Below, one piece after another: positions 37,151 to 48,407 of a DNA stretch of 64,000 nucleotides. Position 1 is the first letter of the stretch. Every line of letters begins with the position of its first letter. The stretch is from Dichelobacter nodosus (GTDB lineage: Bacteria; Pseudomonadota; Gammaproteobacteria; Beggiatoales; Beggiatoaceae): NCBI GenBank assembly GCA_020720085.1, contig DYPE01000001.1, forward strand, positions 21,231 through 85,230, in the 5' to 3' direction. Both the position numbers and the translations under genes were made by a program. The notes under the pieces were generated by a model, which did not search any database, was not told the origin of the DNA, and worked only from the letters and a program-made list of their open reading frames with translations.

Positions 37151-40100
37151 GGCGACATGCGCTCCGCTAGCAATTGATTGATGTTTTCCAACAATTCCGC
37201 TTCATTGAAGGGTTTGCCCAAGTGGCGGGAAATGCCAATTTTGGCGGCACGCTCGCGGTGTTTGATCCCGGTGCGCGAGGTAATCATGATGATCGGCAAG
37301 TGTTTTAGGGTGTCGGTATTGCGGATTTGCGTAGCCAATTCAAAGCCGTCCATGCGCGGCATTTCAACGTCCAGCAGCATCAAATCAGGCACGCGCTCTT
37401 GCAATTGCGCCACTGCGTCCATGCCATCCTTGGCGGTCATCACTTCCATGCCTTGGCGGGCCAGCAGGCGGGCAGTGACTTTGCGCACGGTGATGGAATC
37501 ATCCACCACCATGATGGTGGCGGTTTTAACGGGCACGGTGGGCGTGACGGTATCCACCACCACGGGCTGGACGTAAATATTGGCGCGCATCAGGGTGAGC
37601 ACGTCCAAAATAATGACCACGCGACCATCGCCCAAAATAGTTGCGCCAGCAATCCATTTAATGCCGCTCAATTGTGGCCCTATCGATTTAACTACCACTT
37701 CTTTGCTGCCTTCAATGCCATCCACTACCAAGGCCATGCGGTGTTCGCCAGAACGCACCAGCAGCAAGGGCAGTAGGGGGAGATCGCCACCAGCCCGACC
37801 AAAACCGAGCATTTCTCCCAGATGGGAAATGCGGTATTGCTGGTGCATATAGGTAAAATATTTTTCTTCTAAATTCGATTGGATATGCACATCTTGCCAG
37901 GGCATACGCATGACGGCGTCAACATTGTGCAATGGGATGGCAAGCGTTTCTTCCCCTACATGCACCAGCAGCGCTTGACTGATGGTCATGGACATGGGCA
38001 GGCGGATCTCAAAAATCGTTCCTTTGCCGGTGATGGAATGAATTTTAAGCATTCCGCCCAATTGTTTGATTTCGCTGTTGGCAATGTCCATGCCTACGCC
38101 CCGGCCCGATACCTGGGTGATGGTTTTGGCGGTGCTGAATGCCGGTTCGAGAATAAATTGTGCTAAGTCGGAATCAGGCACTTCTTGGTTGTATTTAATC
38201 AAGCCTTTTTCTTCGGCTTTTTTACGAATTGCTGGCAAATTGAGACCCGCGCCATCATCGGAGAGTTTGATGACCAATTCCGCGCCCTCGCGCAACAATT
38301 CTATTTTTATAATGGCTGTAAGGGCTTTTCCTGCTTTGCTGCGCATTTCTGGCTCTTCCACGCCATGACCAATGGCGTTGCGCAACATGTGTTCCAGCGG
38401 CGCAACAATGCGATTAAGCACGGTGCGTTCAAATTCTATGCTGTCGTCATTGATGGTGAAATCCACTTGTTTGTGCAATTCTTTGGCAGTAAGCCTTGCA
38501 ATTCGTTGTAGTCTTGGCGAAATTTGGCTGAACGGAATCATGCGTGTGCGCATGATGCCCTCTTGCAATTCTGTGCCAATGCGGTTTTGCTGCACCAGCA
38601 GAGAATCACTTTGGCGGGTCAGGTTTTTTAGATTTTCCTGAATATTTTGCAAGTCAGTTACCGTTTCCATCAAACTGCGTGACAATTGCTGCATTGTGGA
38701 AAATTGATCCATTTCTAGTGGATCGAATTCTTCCCCATGCACTGCGCCCTTGTCTGCACCAGTGGGCTGGCGGTAGGTGGAAATAATCTGCACTTCTGTT
38801 TCAATCTCTAAGCGACGCAGCAAATCACGCAAGCGCAACACGGTTTGATCCATTTCCGTTAGATTGCCTTTTATTTTGCCTTGCTGCTGTTCCATATGCG
38901 CGCGCAAAATCGATAATTCGCCCGCCAGGTTAGTAAGTTTGTCAATCAAGGCTGCGCGCACGCGCACGCGCTCGTCGTTGTCCTCTTGCAGGGCAGACGG
39001 TGCATCCTGGCTTTTTTTGGTGGTGGGCGGTGTGGCCGTTGCCGTGGGCGGTAAAGATTGTTTTTGTGCGCGTTCGGAGGACGTTGGCGCGGGTTGTTCC
39101 GTTTTAATCGGTTTTGTTGGCGCGGCAAGCGTTGGTTTGGCCTTGCGAATTTCCGGCTCCGCTTGGGGGCTAGTGGGCCTGGGGATTTTTGCCATAGGCG
39201 CGCCGCTACCCGTGGCTTTGCTCGGCAGTGTATCTGTTCCGAGCGAATTGGCAATTCTGGCAATCAGTTCTGTCGGCACTTTCAGCGCTTCGCGCTTGCG
39301 CACCGATTCGAGCATAGTGGCCAATTCGTCCAAACTTTCCTGCACAATCAATTGCAAGTGCGGATTGGTGTGTGCGTTGCCTTCAGCAATGCGGGTGAGC
39401 ACGGATTCCAGTTGATGGCTTAAATCTCCCATGGAGGAGATGCCCACCATGCGCGCGCCGCCTTTTAAGGTATGTAGCTCGCGCTGCAATTCTTTAATCA
39501 GCGGAATGTCGTCAGGCACGGACAGCCAAGCGGCCACCAAATTCTGGCTTTTTTCAAGAATTTCATCCGCTTCTTCCAAGAAAATGTCCATGAACTCATC
39601 CACCGCATCAGGAGGTGTTTCATACAAAATTTTAGGCTCTGGCAAAGGCTCAGGCTCAGGGGTGTCCACAGAAATCACCAGTTCTTCTAATTCAACCGCT
39701 TCCACCGCAGTTTGGCGTGCGTCGTGCGCGTGAGTTTTTTTCACCGGTTGTTTGGGGCGAGTCGCCACAGGTAGGTATTCTTCCTGTTCCAGCGCGCTGG
39801 CTTCTTCATGCGGGGGGAGGGGTTCTGGAATTTCTGCGGCCAGGCGTTTCCATGCGCCCACCAATTTACTGTAAATGCCTAAATCAATATCGGCTTCTTG
39901 ACCTTCCAAAATTTTATGAATCATTTTGCCGCTTTCGGCCAGCAGCGCGAGCACATCCTTGCGTAAGGGAATGTGGTGTTCTAGGCAACCCTGGGCATAG
40001 GTTTCCATGGGCGCGGCGAGCGAGGCGATGTTGTTCAGCCGGACATTGCGCGAACTGCCATTGAGGGTGTGCAATATGCGGAAAATTTCCCGCGTCATTG

Positions 40101-41190
40101 CACAAGGTGGATTTTTTTTGCACGCAATTAAAAAATTCTTCAGCGCAAGTAAGTGACTAGACGCCTCCTTGTGATAAATTGCCATCAATTCGGGATCAAC
40201 TGCGTCTTCGTCTACCGGTGCGGCAACTTTTTTAGGTGGGGGTTCCGGTGGTGGCGTAACTGCGGCTGGTGGGGGGGGCGTGGGTAGCGGGCTGGCTTCA
40301 GGCAACGAGGGCAGTGCTAACTCTGGAAGTTCTGCTGCTTCCGGGGCTGAGGCGCTGGCATCCATGACAAAGGGAATGTCGTTGGCGAATGCCCCGCTGT
40401 CCACGTCCAGCATGGCTTCTTCGTCTGTCAGTGCGGGTACGTCTGTAAACGCATTTTCGGTTCCGTCTAAAGTCAATTCGGGTAAAATCAATTCGTTCTC
40501 TTCCTCTTCGCTGAGGATGGAGGGCAGGGAAAACGTTTCTTCTCCGTCCTGTCCGTCCTCTTCGCTGAGGATAGAGGGCAGGGTAAAAGCCTCTTCTGCG
40601 TCCTCTCCGTCCTCTGTTGCGGGCAGCGCTGCGCTGTCAAGGCTTGACTGTGCAAGTGACACTTCCTTCGCAGCGGTTTCCCCAAGTGCCGCAGATGGCA
40701 TGACAAATTCGCCCAATTCTTTGCCCTTGCTGGCAACAAAATGGTGCGCTTGTGAAATGAGCACATGTACGGCTGGGTTCACCATGTTCTCCCCTTGTTG
40801 GAACTGTTCAATCAGCCGGGGGATGGCCTGGTTGGCGCGATTTACCAAGTCTTCTGCGGCACTGGAATAGGGGATTGCCCCCTCCACTAGGCGGTTAAAC
40901 AAATTTTCCATCGCCCAGCCCAGCTCGCCAATGAGCATGGCCCCCACCAAACGTCCGCTGCCTTTGAGCGTATGAAAGGCGCGGCGCAGGTTGCCAGCAG
41001 CGTCTTTGTTGTTGGGGTTGGATTTCCATTGCGCATAGTTGACGCCAATTTCTTCTTGGACTTCTTGCATCTCTTCAGCAAAAATCTCCAAAATCTCGTC
41101 ATCAACTTCATCGTTGGTGGTATGTGCGGGCAGTTCGTACAAGGGTAAGGACATGGATTCACTCGCCGTCATTGGTTGAAAATGTGACAT
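37147..41190 (-). CDS. chpA: Chemotaxis histidine kinase with three Hpt domains and a receiver, ChpA/PilL-like
   Basis: A 1347-residue multidomain kinase from the ATG at 41190; the frame stays open to 41379 but would run into murJ. Hpt domains have phosphoryl His near 73 (AFHTLKGSG), 374 (ILHTLNGSS) and 573 (ELHTLKGGA). A Pro/Gln linker precedes the dimerisation helices (LIDKLTNLAGELSILRAHM). The HATPase has MLRNAIGHGVEEP, DDGAGLNLPAIR and GRGVGMDIANSEI. A CheW domain and a receiver with Asp1274 (LLLDVEMPRMDG) finish it. The acidic segment after Hpt1 has a tandem 54-bp duplication (40505-40612). It probably controls type IV pilus twitching. pilG, H, I and J are not in the window. Confidence 0.93.
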   Translation of the reverse strand: MSHFQPMTASESMSLPLYELPAHTTNDEVDDEILEIFAEEMQEVQEEIGVNYAQWKSNPNNKDAAGNLRRAFHTLKGSGRLVGAMLIGELGWAMENLFNRLVEGAIPYSSAAEDLVNRANQAIPRLIEQFQQGENMVNPAVHVLISQAHHFVASKGKELGEFVMPSAALGETAAKEVSLAQSSLDSAALPATEDGEDAEEAFTLPSILSEEDGQDGEETFSLPSILSEEEENELILPELTLDGTENAFTDVPALTDEEAMLDVDSGAFANDIPFVMDASASAPEAAELPELALPSLPEASPLPTPPPPAAVTPPPEPPPKKVAAPVDEDAVDPELMAIYHKEASSHLLALKNFLIACKKNPPCAMTREIFRILHTLNGSSRNVRLNNIASLAAPMETYAQGCLEHHIPLRKDVLALLAESGKMIHKILEGQEADIDLGIYSKLVGAWKRLAAEIPEPLPPHEEASALEQEEYLPVATRPKQPVKKTHAHDARQTAVEAVELEELVISVDTPEPEPLPEPKILYETPPDAVDEFMDIFLEEADEILEKSQNLVAAWLSVPDDIPLIKELQRELHTLKGGARMVGISSMGDLSHQLESVLTRIAEGNAHTNPHLQLIVQESLDELATMLESVRKREALKVPTELIARIANSLGTDTLPSKATGSGAPMAKIPRPTSPQAEPEIRKAKPTLAAPTKPIKTEQPAPTSSERAQKQSLPPTATATPPTTKKSQDAPSALQEDNDERVRVRAALIDKLTNLAGELSILRAHMEQQQGKIKGNLTEMDQTVLRLRDLLRRLEIETEVQIISTYRQPTGADKGAVHGEEFDPLEMDQFSTMQQLSRSLMETVTDLQNIQENLKNLTRQSDSLLVQQNRIGTELQEGIMRTRMIPFSQISPRLQRIARLTAKELHKQVDFTINDDSIEFERTVLNRIVAPLEHMLRNAIGHGVEEPEMRSKAGKALTAIIKIELLREGAELVIKLSDDGAGLNLPAIRKKAEEKGLIKYNQEVPDSDLAQFILEPAFSTAKTITQVSGRGVGMDIANSEIKQLGGMLKIHSITGKGTIFEIRLPMSMTISQALLVHVGEETLAIPLHNVDAVMRMPWQDVHIQSNLEEKYFTYMHQQYRISHLGEMLGFGRAGGDLPLLPLLLVRSGEHRMALVVDGIEGSKEVVVKSIGPQLSGIKWIAGATILGDGRVVIILDVLTLMRANIYVQPVVVDTVTPTVPVKTATIMVVDDSITVRKVTARLLARQGMEVMTAKDGMDAVAQLQERVPDLMLLDVEMPRMDGFELATQIRNTDTLKHLPIIMITSRTGIKHRERAAKIGISRHLGKPFNEAELLENINQLLAERMSP
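40505..40612 (-). repeat. Tandem 54-bp in-frame duplication within chpA
   Basis: Two 18-codon units, 40505-40558 and 40559-40612, both encode a (D)G(Q/E)DxEExF(S/T)LPSILSEE peptide. They differ at a few third and second positions, so the duplication is not brand new. It lies in the acidic linker between Hpt1 and Hpt2. Confidence 0.85.
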
Positions 41191-41193
41191 GGC

Positions 41194-41223
41194 ATTATAC
41201 CGTACCGCTCTGGATTTTCCGAA
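41194..41223 (-). promoter_or_regulatory. Putative promoter of the chpA-chpC operon
   Basis: On the minus strand TTCGGA (41218-41223) and a perfect TATAAT (41194-41199) are 18 bp apart. The box is only 3 bp from the ATG at 41190, so the RNA would be leaderless or translation would begin at a later Met (41172 or 41154). Tentative. Confidence 0.35.
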
Positions 41224-41369
41224 TAAGCGTTTAACAAACAGATGTTGCACCTGAGCACGGCGCAAGCAGGAGCACAAGCAGACGCTGGGACATGATGATA
41301 AAATCCTCCCTGAACATAAACGCTGCGCCTGCGTCACACCGCTGGCCTCCTTAACAAAAAGGAAATGCT

Positions 41370-42914
41370 TTGGCAACACATCTGCTCCGCGCCACCGCTG
41401 TGGTGGGCGGATTTACTTTATTATCCCGCGTGGTAGGGTTTGTGCGCGATTTGGTGATCGCCCAAACCTTCGGCGCGTCCGCCAGCGTGGACGCTTTTTT
41501 GGTGGCCTTCAAAATCCCCAATTTTCTCCGCCGATTGTTTGGCGAAGGCGCGTTCTCCCATGCTTTTGTGCCTGTGCTCAGTGAATACAAAGCACGCCGC
41601 ACGCCAGAAGAAACGCGCCAACTCATTTCTGCCACTGCCGGCGCGCTGAGCGCTACGCTGGCGGGAGTCACCTTGGCGGGGATATTGGCCGCGCCGCTGG
41701 TGGTGCTGTTGTTCGCGCCAGGATTTTACCAGCAGCCGGAAAAATATGCGCTCACGGTCACCATGCTGCAAATCACTTTTCCTTATTTGTTGCTAATTTG
41801 CCTGACTGCGTTTGCAGGCTCAATCCTCAATGCCCATGGCTATTTCGCGGTGCCCGCGTTTACACCGGTGTTGCTCAATGTCTGCATGATCGCTGGGGTG
41901 TGGTGGCTCGCGCCGCATTTAGAACACCCCATCGTAGCGCTGGCGTGGACTGTGCCGGTGGCTGGCGTGGTGCAACTGTTGTTTCAAGCGCCATTTCTTG
42001 CCCGCCTGCGCCTGCTGCCGCGCATCAGCGGTTTGCGCCCGTCTGCCTGGCGCGCGCACGAAGGCGTGACGCGCATCTTGCGCCTGATGCTGCCCGCGAT
42101 TTTTGGCGTATCCGTAACCCAAATTAATTTGTTGGTGGATACGTTGATGGCGTCTTTTTTGGTAACTGGCAGTGTGTCTTGGTTGTATTATGCCGACCGC
42201 TTGCTAGAGTTTCCGATTGGCGTATTCGGCATGGCATTATCCACCGTATTGCTGCCCACGTTGTCGCGCGCCATGGCCCACGAAGATTTAGCTGCGTATT
42301 CTGGCACACTCAACTGGGGATTGCGTTGGGTATTTCTGATCGGCGCGCCCTGTGCTGCTGGCTTACTGGTGCTGGCAGCACCGCTGATGGCCACGCTATT
42401 TTTTTACGGCCAATTCACCGCACGCGACGTGCTGATGAGCAGTTACGCCCTCATGGCTTATACTGGCGGCTTGCTGGGCTTTGTGCTGATCAAAGTGCTG
42501 GCCTCCGGCTTTTACGCGCGCCAAGATACGCGCACGCCAGTGCGCATCGGTGTAATCGCCATGATTGCCAATATTACTATTAATTTATTGTTGGTATGGC
42601 ATCTCCATCATGTCGGATTGGCACTCGCCACTGCGTGTTCGGCATTGCTCAATGCAGCGCTGTTGTTCCTGGCATTGCGCCGCAAGTCGTGGTTTATACC
42701 AGAACTTGGCTGGTGGCAATTTCTCGCGCGTGTGGCTATTGCCACGCTGGGCATGGCCACGGGCTTGATGTTGCTACAAGCGCCGCTGGCGCAATGGCTG
42801 CAATGGAGTGGCGGTTGGCGCATCCTCATGCTCACCGCGCTGATCGTCCTTGGCGTGTGCGTCTATTTTTTGCTGCTTGCCGCGCTGGGCCTACGCCCAC
42901 GCCATTTGCGGTAG
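41370..42914 (+). CDS. murJ: Lipid II flippase MurJ
   Basis: A 514-residue MOP-superfamily membrane protein with about 14 helices that flips lipid II for peptidoglycan synthesis. The start LLRATAVVGGFTLLSRVVGF and the block IPNFLRRLFGEGAFSHAFVP are MurJ signatures (conserved Arg and Glu). A TTG start is chosen at 41370, with AAGGAAA seven bases upstream. Divergent from chpA. Confidence 0.94.
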   Translation: MATHLLRATAVVGGFTLLSRVVGFVRDLVIAQTFGASASVDAFLVAFKIPNFLRRLFGEGAFSHAFVPVLSEYKARRTPEETRQLISATAGALSATLAGVTLAGILAAPLVVLLFAPGFYQQPEKYALTVTMLQITFPYLLLICLTAFAGSILNAHGYFAVPAFTPVLLNVCMIAGVWWLAPHLEHPIVALAWTVPVAGVVQLLFQAPFLARLRLLPRISGLRPSAWRAHEGVTRILRLMLPAIFGVSVTQINLLVDTLMASFLVTGSVSWLYYADRLLEFPIGVFGMALSTVLLPTLSRAMAHEDLAAYSGTLNWGLRWVFLIGAPCAAGLLVLAAPLMATLFFYGQFTARDVLMSSYALMAYTGGLLGFVLIKVLASGFYARQDTRTPVRIGVIAMIANITINLLLVWHLHHVGLALATACSALLNAALLFLALRRKSWFIPELGWWQFLARVAIATLGMATGLMLLQAPLAQWLQWSGGWRILMLTALIVLGVCVYFLLLAALGLRPRHLR

Positions 42915-43045
42915 TAAGCCGTGTGGAGTGGATAGCGGCAGAGAACTACCCACTGCTATAATAGAATAGTATTATTTAAAAATAAGCCCGTTTAACACCA
43001 CGCTTACCCATTTGTTCCGTTGTTTTCTATGAGGAAATCACCACC

Positions 43046-44359
43046 ATGACCGCCAGCCTTGCCATTCCTCGTTTGCGTTTTTACGATGCCGATTTCGCCG
43101 AACGCCTGCGCCAACGCTTGGCCTGGGACAGCGTGGCGGATGAGCACGTGACCCAAACGGTGCGCGCCATTTTGCAGGCCGTGCGGCAACGGGGGGATGC
43201 GGCTGTGGTGGAATACACCCAACAATTCGATCACGCACCCGGTACGGACATGGCTGCGTTCAGCCTCCCTACTGCGCGCTTGCAATCCGCTTTGGACAAC
43301 TTGCCCGCCGCGCAGCGCGATGCCTTGCAACATGCGGCGCAACGCATTACGGCCTATCACTCCCGCCAAAAACAAAGCAGTTGGCAATACCGCGAAGCAG
43401 ATGGCACTGTGTTAGGACAACAAGTTACGCCGTTGGATCGCGTGGGCATTTACGTGCCTGGCGGCAAAGCCGCATACCCATCTTCGGTGTTAATGAACGC
43501 ACTGCCTGCCAAGGTAGCGGGTGTGGGCGAAATTATTATGACGGTGCCGGCACCGCATGGCCAGTTGAATGAATTGGTGCTCGCCGCCGCCTGTCTGGCT
43601 GGGGTGGATAAAGTATTCACCATTGGCGGTGCGCAAGCGGTGGCTGCACTGGCGTATGGCACGCAAACCGTGCCCAAAGTGGACAAAATCACTGGGCCAG
43701 GCAACATTTATGTCGCTGTGGCTAAAAGCCTGGTGGTGGGCACGGTGGGCATTGACATGATTGCTGGGCCATCCGAAATTCTGGTGATTTGCGATGGGCG
43801 CACAGACCCGGATTGGATTGCCATGGACTTATTTTCACAAGCCGAGCACGACGAGCAGGCGCAAGCCATTTTAGTCAGCCCAGACCCTGAATTTTTAGAT
43901 CAAGTGTTGGACAGCATGGAAAAATTGCTACCCACCATGCCGCGCGCAGACATCATCCGCGCTTCGCTGGTGCAGCGTGGCCTGCTCATTGAAGTTGCAG
44001 ATTTGCAACAGGCCGCGCAAGTGGCAAACTGGGTGGCCCCCGAGCATTTGGAACTTTCCGTGGCAGACCCCGAAGCGCTGCTGCCGCAAATTCGCCATGC
44101 AGGCGCGATTTTTTTAGGCCGCCACACGGCTGAGGCGCTGGGCGACTACTGTGCTGGCCCCAACCACGTATTGCCCACTTCGGGCAGTGCGCGTTTCTCT
44201 TCGCCGCTGGGCGTGTATGATTTTCAAAAACGTTCTTCCCTGATTTTTTGCTCAGAGCAAGGCGCACACGCCTTGGGTCGCATCGCCACCACCTTGGCCG
44301 AAGGCGAAGGCTTGCACGCCCATGCGGCGTCCGCCGGGTACCGGAGCGGCCAAGCGTAA
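43046..44359 (+). CDS. hisD: Histidinol dehydrogenase
   Basis: A 437-residue Zn enzyme that oxidises histidinol to histidine in two NAD-dependent steps. Seen: [46 protein letters not shown] and [12 protein letters not shown], with catalytic His in APEHLEL and a late Zn-binding His in [23 protein letters not shown] site before the ATG. A TATAAT at 42957-42962 may be its -10 box but no good -35 is visible. Separate from hisE. Confidence 0.96.
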   Translation: MTASLAIPRLRFYDADFAERLRQRLAWDSVADEHVTQTVRAILQAVRQRGDAAVVEYTQQFDHAPGTDMAAFSLPTARLQSALDNLPAAQRDALQHAAQRITAYHSRQKQSSWQYREADGTVLGQQVTPLDRVGIYVPGGKAAYPSSVLMNALPAKVAGVGEIIMTVPAPHGQLNELVLAAACLAGVDKVFTIGGAQAVAALAYGTQTVPKVDKITGPGNIYVAVAKSLVVGTVGIDMIAGPSEILVICDGRTDPDWIAMDLFSQAEHDEQAQAILVSPDPEFLDQVLDSMEKLLPTMPRADIIRASLVQRGLLIEVADLQQAAQVANWVAPEHLELSVADPEALLPQIRHAGAIFLGRHTAEALGDYCAGPNHVLPTSGSARFSSPLGVYDFQKRSSLIFCSEQGAHALGRIATTLAEGEGLHAHAASAGYRSGQA

Positions 44360-44396
44360 ACGGGACATCCAGTTTACGCGCCGAACGCTTACGCTC

Positions 44397-47300
44397 ATGA
44401 AGTTGCAAACCAAACTTCTGCTGTTGATTATTCCATTGATTGCCTTGCCCCTGCTGGGGCTGGGCTGGATTGCCTACCAGCGTTTGCAACAATCCGCGTT
44501 GCAAAACGTGGAAGCGCAGATGCAAGCACTGCTGGATCAAACCGCGCAACAAGTGAGCGGCTTTGAACAAACTACCAAAGCCAACGCAGAACTATTCGCC
44601 GAATCCGAACTGTTGCGGCGTTATTTGCTCACCGGGCAACAAGACCGCTACGACTTGCTGCAACTTCCCCTGCTGACTTTATTGAGCGGCTACCATGCGG
44701 CTTATCCGCAATACTATGAATTGCGCGTGCTGTTACCTGACGGCTACGAAGATGCCCGTTTTGCGGTGGATGGCCTGCCCAATCTCACGGAGGACGAGTC
44801 AGAAACGTTTTATTTCAAGGCATTGCAACAAGAAACCGAGGGACGAAAAACCTCGTTGCAGTACCTAGACAATCCCGATGATGATCGCTTTGTCCTGCTG
44901 GTGGCCAAGCCCTTGCGTTTTTTTGACGCAGCACGAGTCGAATCGCGCCGTGACACCGCAAATGCGCCGCTGCATGGTTACTTACTGATTACCGCCACGC
45001 TGGAATTCATGGAACGTCAAGCCAAGGCCGGACGCTTGGGCAATCATGGCGGATTGCTGTTTGCCGACGCCAGCGGCACGGTGGTATTTTCCACGCCCAC
45101 ACCAGAGGCAACACCAGTCCACCTGCCCGCTGAGGCCATGCAAGCGACCTCATCCCCCACTGCGTACTCGGTCACGGACATGCAGGGCAACCCCTGGCTG
45201 TACCGCGCCATGCGCTTACCCTCGGGCATCATTCTCGCGGCGCGCTTGCCCATGGCGGAATTGCTGGAAGAGAGTCGCCGGTTGGGCTATTTGACGCTAA
45301 TATTGTTTGGTGCTGCGATGGTGGTCACTGTGGCGCTGGTCATGGTGGCATTGCGCGGCATGGTGTTGCGCCGCTTCCAACGCTTAGAACAGGCCGCGCG
45401 CGCCTGGGGCGAGGGTTCCCTGTCATACCGCATCGCGCAACACTCCAGCGATGAATTAGGCCGCTTGATGGCGCATCTCAACGGCATGGCGGGGCGTTTG
45501 GAAACCGCACAGGCACAACGCGAGCAAGCGCAGCAAGAAGCCTTGGCCAACCGCGAGTTGGCCATTGAAAATTTGAAACAAGCCGACAAGCTAAAAGATG
45601 AATTTTTGGCCAACACCTCGCACGAACTGCGCACGCCGCTCAATGGCATTATCGGCATCAGCCAATCGCTGATCGAAGGTGTGGGCGGTGAATTAACCGA
45701 AGCGCAACGCCAAAATCTGCATGTAATTGTGCACAGCGGGCGGCGCTTGGCGGGTTTGGTGAACGACATTTTGGACGCTTACAAATTGCAGCGTCATGAA
45801 CTGCAATTGCAATTAAAAGCAGTGGATATGCGCGGTATCGCGCAGTGGGTGCTGGAATTGTCGCGCCCATTGGCTGCTAGCAAAAACCTCTTTTTGCATA
45901 ACGAAATTCCGCCCGACATACCGCCGGTGCAAGGGGATGAGAACCGCTTACAGCAAATTTTGCTCAATTTGGTAGGCAATGCCATTAAATTCACTGAATC
46001 TGGACAGATTTCAGTGTCCGCAGCGTTAGAAAATGAATGGCTGGCCGTGTCCGTGGCAGATACCGGCATTGGCATTGCCGAAGAACAATTGGAACGGATT
46101 TTCGACGCCTTTCACCAAGGCGATGGCTCTACCGCCCGCACCTATGGCGGCACCGGGCTGGGCCTGAGCGTCAGCCGCGAATTGGTGGACTTGCACGGCG
46201 GCAGCTTGCGCGTGACCAGCCTCGTGGGCCAAGGCTCCACTTTTACCTTCACCCTGCCGCTGTCTGCTGAACCATGGGCCGAAGACAGCGCGCCCGCAGC
46301 TACGCCGGAAGATACGCAGTGGGCTGACAAATGGGCCGCAGCGCAATGGTCACAGCCGCCGCTTACCGGCAATGCGCCTTCTGCGCTGCCCAGCAGCGTG
46401 GTGGAGGCAACAGAAAACGAGCGCAAAATTCTGGCTGTGGATGATGAACCGGTTAATTTGCAAGTGCTGATGAATTATCTGGTTCCGCATGGCTACACCC
46501 TAACATTGGCATCCTCTGGGCCAGACGCACTGAGCATTTTGGAAAGCGGCTATGAGCCGGATTTGATTATTCTTGACATCATGATGCCGCGCATGACGGG
46601 CTACGAAGTCACACACATCATCCGTAACAAATGGAAAATCAATGAATTGCCAATCCTGTTGGTCACCGCCAAAAACCAAGTGGGCGACATTGTGGCAGGC
46701 TTGGAAGCGGGGGCCAATGATTACCTAACCAAGCCCGTGGCCAAGGAAGAGCTGCTGGCGCGCATTCACACCCATTTGCTAATCAAGCGCCTCAAAGCTG
46801 CGCGCGAAGTCGCACTGGAAACCGCGCGCCTGAAATCAGAATTTCTGGCCAACATGAGCCACGAAATCCGCACGCCCATGAACGCCATTATCGGCATGAC
46901 CGATTTGCTGGCCAACACGGATTTGACCGAAGAACAGTGCGATTATGTCACCACCATTCACACCGGCGGCGACACCCTGCTGGGCTTGATCAACGACATT
47001 CTCGATTTTTCCAAAATTGAAGCCGGCAAAATGGAATTGGAACAACGTCCATTTGATTTACGCGCCTGCCTGGAAGACACCATGGATTTGCTGGCACCCG
47101 CAGCGGCCAAAAAGGGACTCAATCTGGCCTATCAAATCCTGCCGCATGTGCCAGAAATGCCAGTGGGCGACCTCACCCGCTTGCGTCAAACCTTACTCAA
47201 TTTACTAAGCAATGCCATCAAATTTACCCACCAGGGCGAAGTGTTCGTGCAGGTAGACGCCGCGTTGCTGGCGCAATCCGACATCCCGGTGCCCGCATTC

Positions 47301-48407
47301 GACAGTGGCGAGGAAGAAATTCAAGCGCCGTGGTATGAGTTCACCTTTGCCGTGCGCGATACGGGCATCGGCGTCCCGCTGCATGGGCAGGAAAAATTAT
47401 TCCAGTCTTTCAGCCAATTGGACGCATCTACCTCGCGCAAGTACGGTGGAACCGGCTTGGGATTGGCCATTTGTAAACGCCTGACGGAATTGATGGGCGG
47501 CAAAATTTGGGTGCGTAGCGAGGCAGGGCAAGGCGCGGTTTTTTATTTCACCATCCGTGAACAAGCCACGGCTGTCAGCCCAGAACTGCGGCCTTGGCAA
47601 GGTGTCAAAGACTTTCTGCGCGGACGCAACATGCTGCTGGCAGTGGATCAGCCGCATAACCGCGAATTATTGACCGACCTCGCCATCGGCTGGGGCATGA
47701 ATGTGGACGCAATGGAGGAAGTGGAGCAAGCATTGGATATTCCGCGGGCAGCCAGCAGCTACGACATTGGCGTTTTAGAGTTGCCTGCGTCAGAGCAAGT
47801 GGACGTGGCTATGTTAGATCGTATCCGCGAGTTTCACCGCCAAACCCGCTTCCCCCTGCTGCTGCTCACGCCCATTTGTCGCTTCCCCCATATCGGCGAC
47901 TTATTTACGTATTGCCTGAGCAAACCCATCAAACCCGCCAAGCTATATCATATTTTAACGTTGCTATTCGCGGCGGACAGCGTACCAAGCCTGCCCATTA
48001 CCGCGCCCGCGCCACAGCCAACCCAACCCAGCATCCGCATTTTGCTGGCAGAAGACAATCCGGTCAACCAAAAGGTCGCCTCTGCCATTTTGGCCAAATT
48101 GGGCCACACCGCGACCATCGCTAACCATGGTGGCGAAGTGTTGCGCTGGCTGGACGGACAATCCTACGATGTGGTGTTCATGGACATGCAGATGCCTGAG
48201 TTAGATGGTTTGGCTACCACCCGCGCCATTCGTGCGCAAACCCATGCGCCGCAACCCTGGATTATCGCCATGACCGCCAATACCCAAGACAGCGACCGTC
48301 AGGCTTGCCTGGACGCAGGGATGGACGATTATGTGGGCAAACCTGTGCATACCGAGGCATTGCGCCAAGCCTTAGTGCGTTATTATCAGAATAGGGGCGT
48401 GGCTTAG
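44397..48407 (+). CDS. Double-kinase hybrid sensor histidine kinase
   Basis: A 1336-residue membrane sensor from the ATG at 44397 ([11 protein letters not shown]); the frame is open 25 codons earlier within the hisD end. TM1 lies near 8-25, then a periplasmic sensor domain of about 255 residues, TM2 near 297-320 and HAMP. Kinase 1 has His409 (SHELRTP) and HATPase [17 protein letters not shown]. Receiver 1 has Asp727 (ILDIMMP). Kinase 2 has His822 (SHEIRTP) and [14 protein letters not shown]. Then comes a degenerate receiver-like segment (about 1090-1190) and a final receiver with Asp1263 ([10 protein letters not shown]). No separate response regulator is adjacent. Two full kinase cores in one chain is unusual. 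Confidence 0.93.
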   Translation: MKLQTKLLLLIIPLIALPLLGLGWIAYQRLQQSALQNVEAQMQALLDQTAQQVSGFEQTTKANAELFAESELLRRYLLTGQQDRYDLLQLPLLTLLSGYHAAYPQYYELRVLLPDGYEDARFAVDGLPNLTEDESETFYFKALQQETEGRKTSLQYLDNPDDDRFVLLVAKPLRFFDAARVESRRDTANAPLHGYLLITATLEFMERQAKAGRLGNHGGLLFADASGTVVFSTPTPEATPVHLPAEAMQATSSPTAYSVTDMQGNPWLYRAMRLPSGIILAARLPMAELLEESRRLGYLTLILFGAAMVVTVALVMVALRGMVLRRFQRLEQAARAWGEGSLSYRIAQHSSDELGRLMAHLNGMAGRLETAQAQREQAQQEALANRELAIENLKQADKLKDEFLANTSHELRTPLNGIIGISQSLIEGVGGELTEAQRQNLHVIVHSGRRLAGLVNDILDAYKLQRHELQLQLKAVDMRGIAQWVLELSRPLAASKNLFLHNEIPPDIPPVQGDENRLQQILLNLVGNAIKFTESGQISVSAALENEWLAVSVADTGIGIAEEQLERIFDAFHQGDGSTARTYGGTGLGLSVSRELVDLHGGSLRVTSLVGQGSTFTFTLPLSAEPWAEDSAPAATPEDTQWADKWAAAQWSQPPLTGNAPSALPSSVVEATENERKILAVDDEPVNLQVLMNYLVPHGYTLTLASSGPDALSILESGYEPDLIILDIMMPRMTGYEVTHIIRNKWKINELPILLVTAKNQVGDIVAGLEAGANDYLTKPVAKEELLARIHTHLLIKRLKAAREVALETARLKSEFLANMSHEIRTPMNAIIGMTDLLANTDLTEEQCDYVTTIHTGGDTLLGLINDILDFSKIEAGKMELEQRPFDLRACLEDTMDLLAPAAAKKGLNLAYQILPHVPEMPVGDLTRLRQTLLNLLSNAIKFTHQGEVFVQVDAALLAQSDIPVPAFDSGEEEIQAPWYEFTFAVRDTGIGVPLHGQEKLFQSFSQLDASTSRKYGGTGLGLAICKRLTELMGGKIWVRSEAGQGAVFYFTIREQATAVSPELRPWQGVKDFLRGRNMLLAVDQPHNRELLTDLAIGWGMNVDAMEEVEQALDIPRAASSYDIGVLELPASEQVDVAMLDRIREFHRQTRFPLLLLTPICRFPHIGDLFTYCLSKPIKPAKLYHILTLLFAADSVPSLPITAPAPQPTQPSIRILLAEDNPVNQKVASAILAKLGHTATIANHGGEVLRWLDGQSYDVVFMDMQMPELDGLATTRAIRAQTHAPQPWIIAMTANTQDSDRQACLDAGMDDYVGKPVHTEALRQALVRYYQNRGVA

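Noticed and set aside
41191..41379. N-terminal extension of the ChpA kinase into murJ
   Set aside because: The extra 63 residues are Cys-rich and unlike the family, and would overlap the murJ start; the later ATG fits the first Hpt domain.
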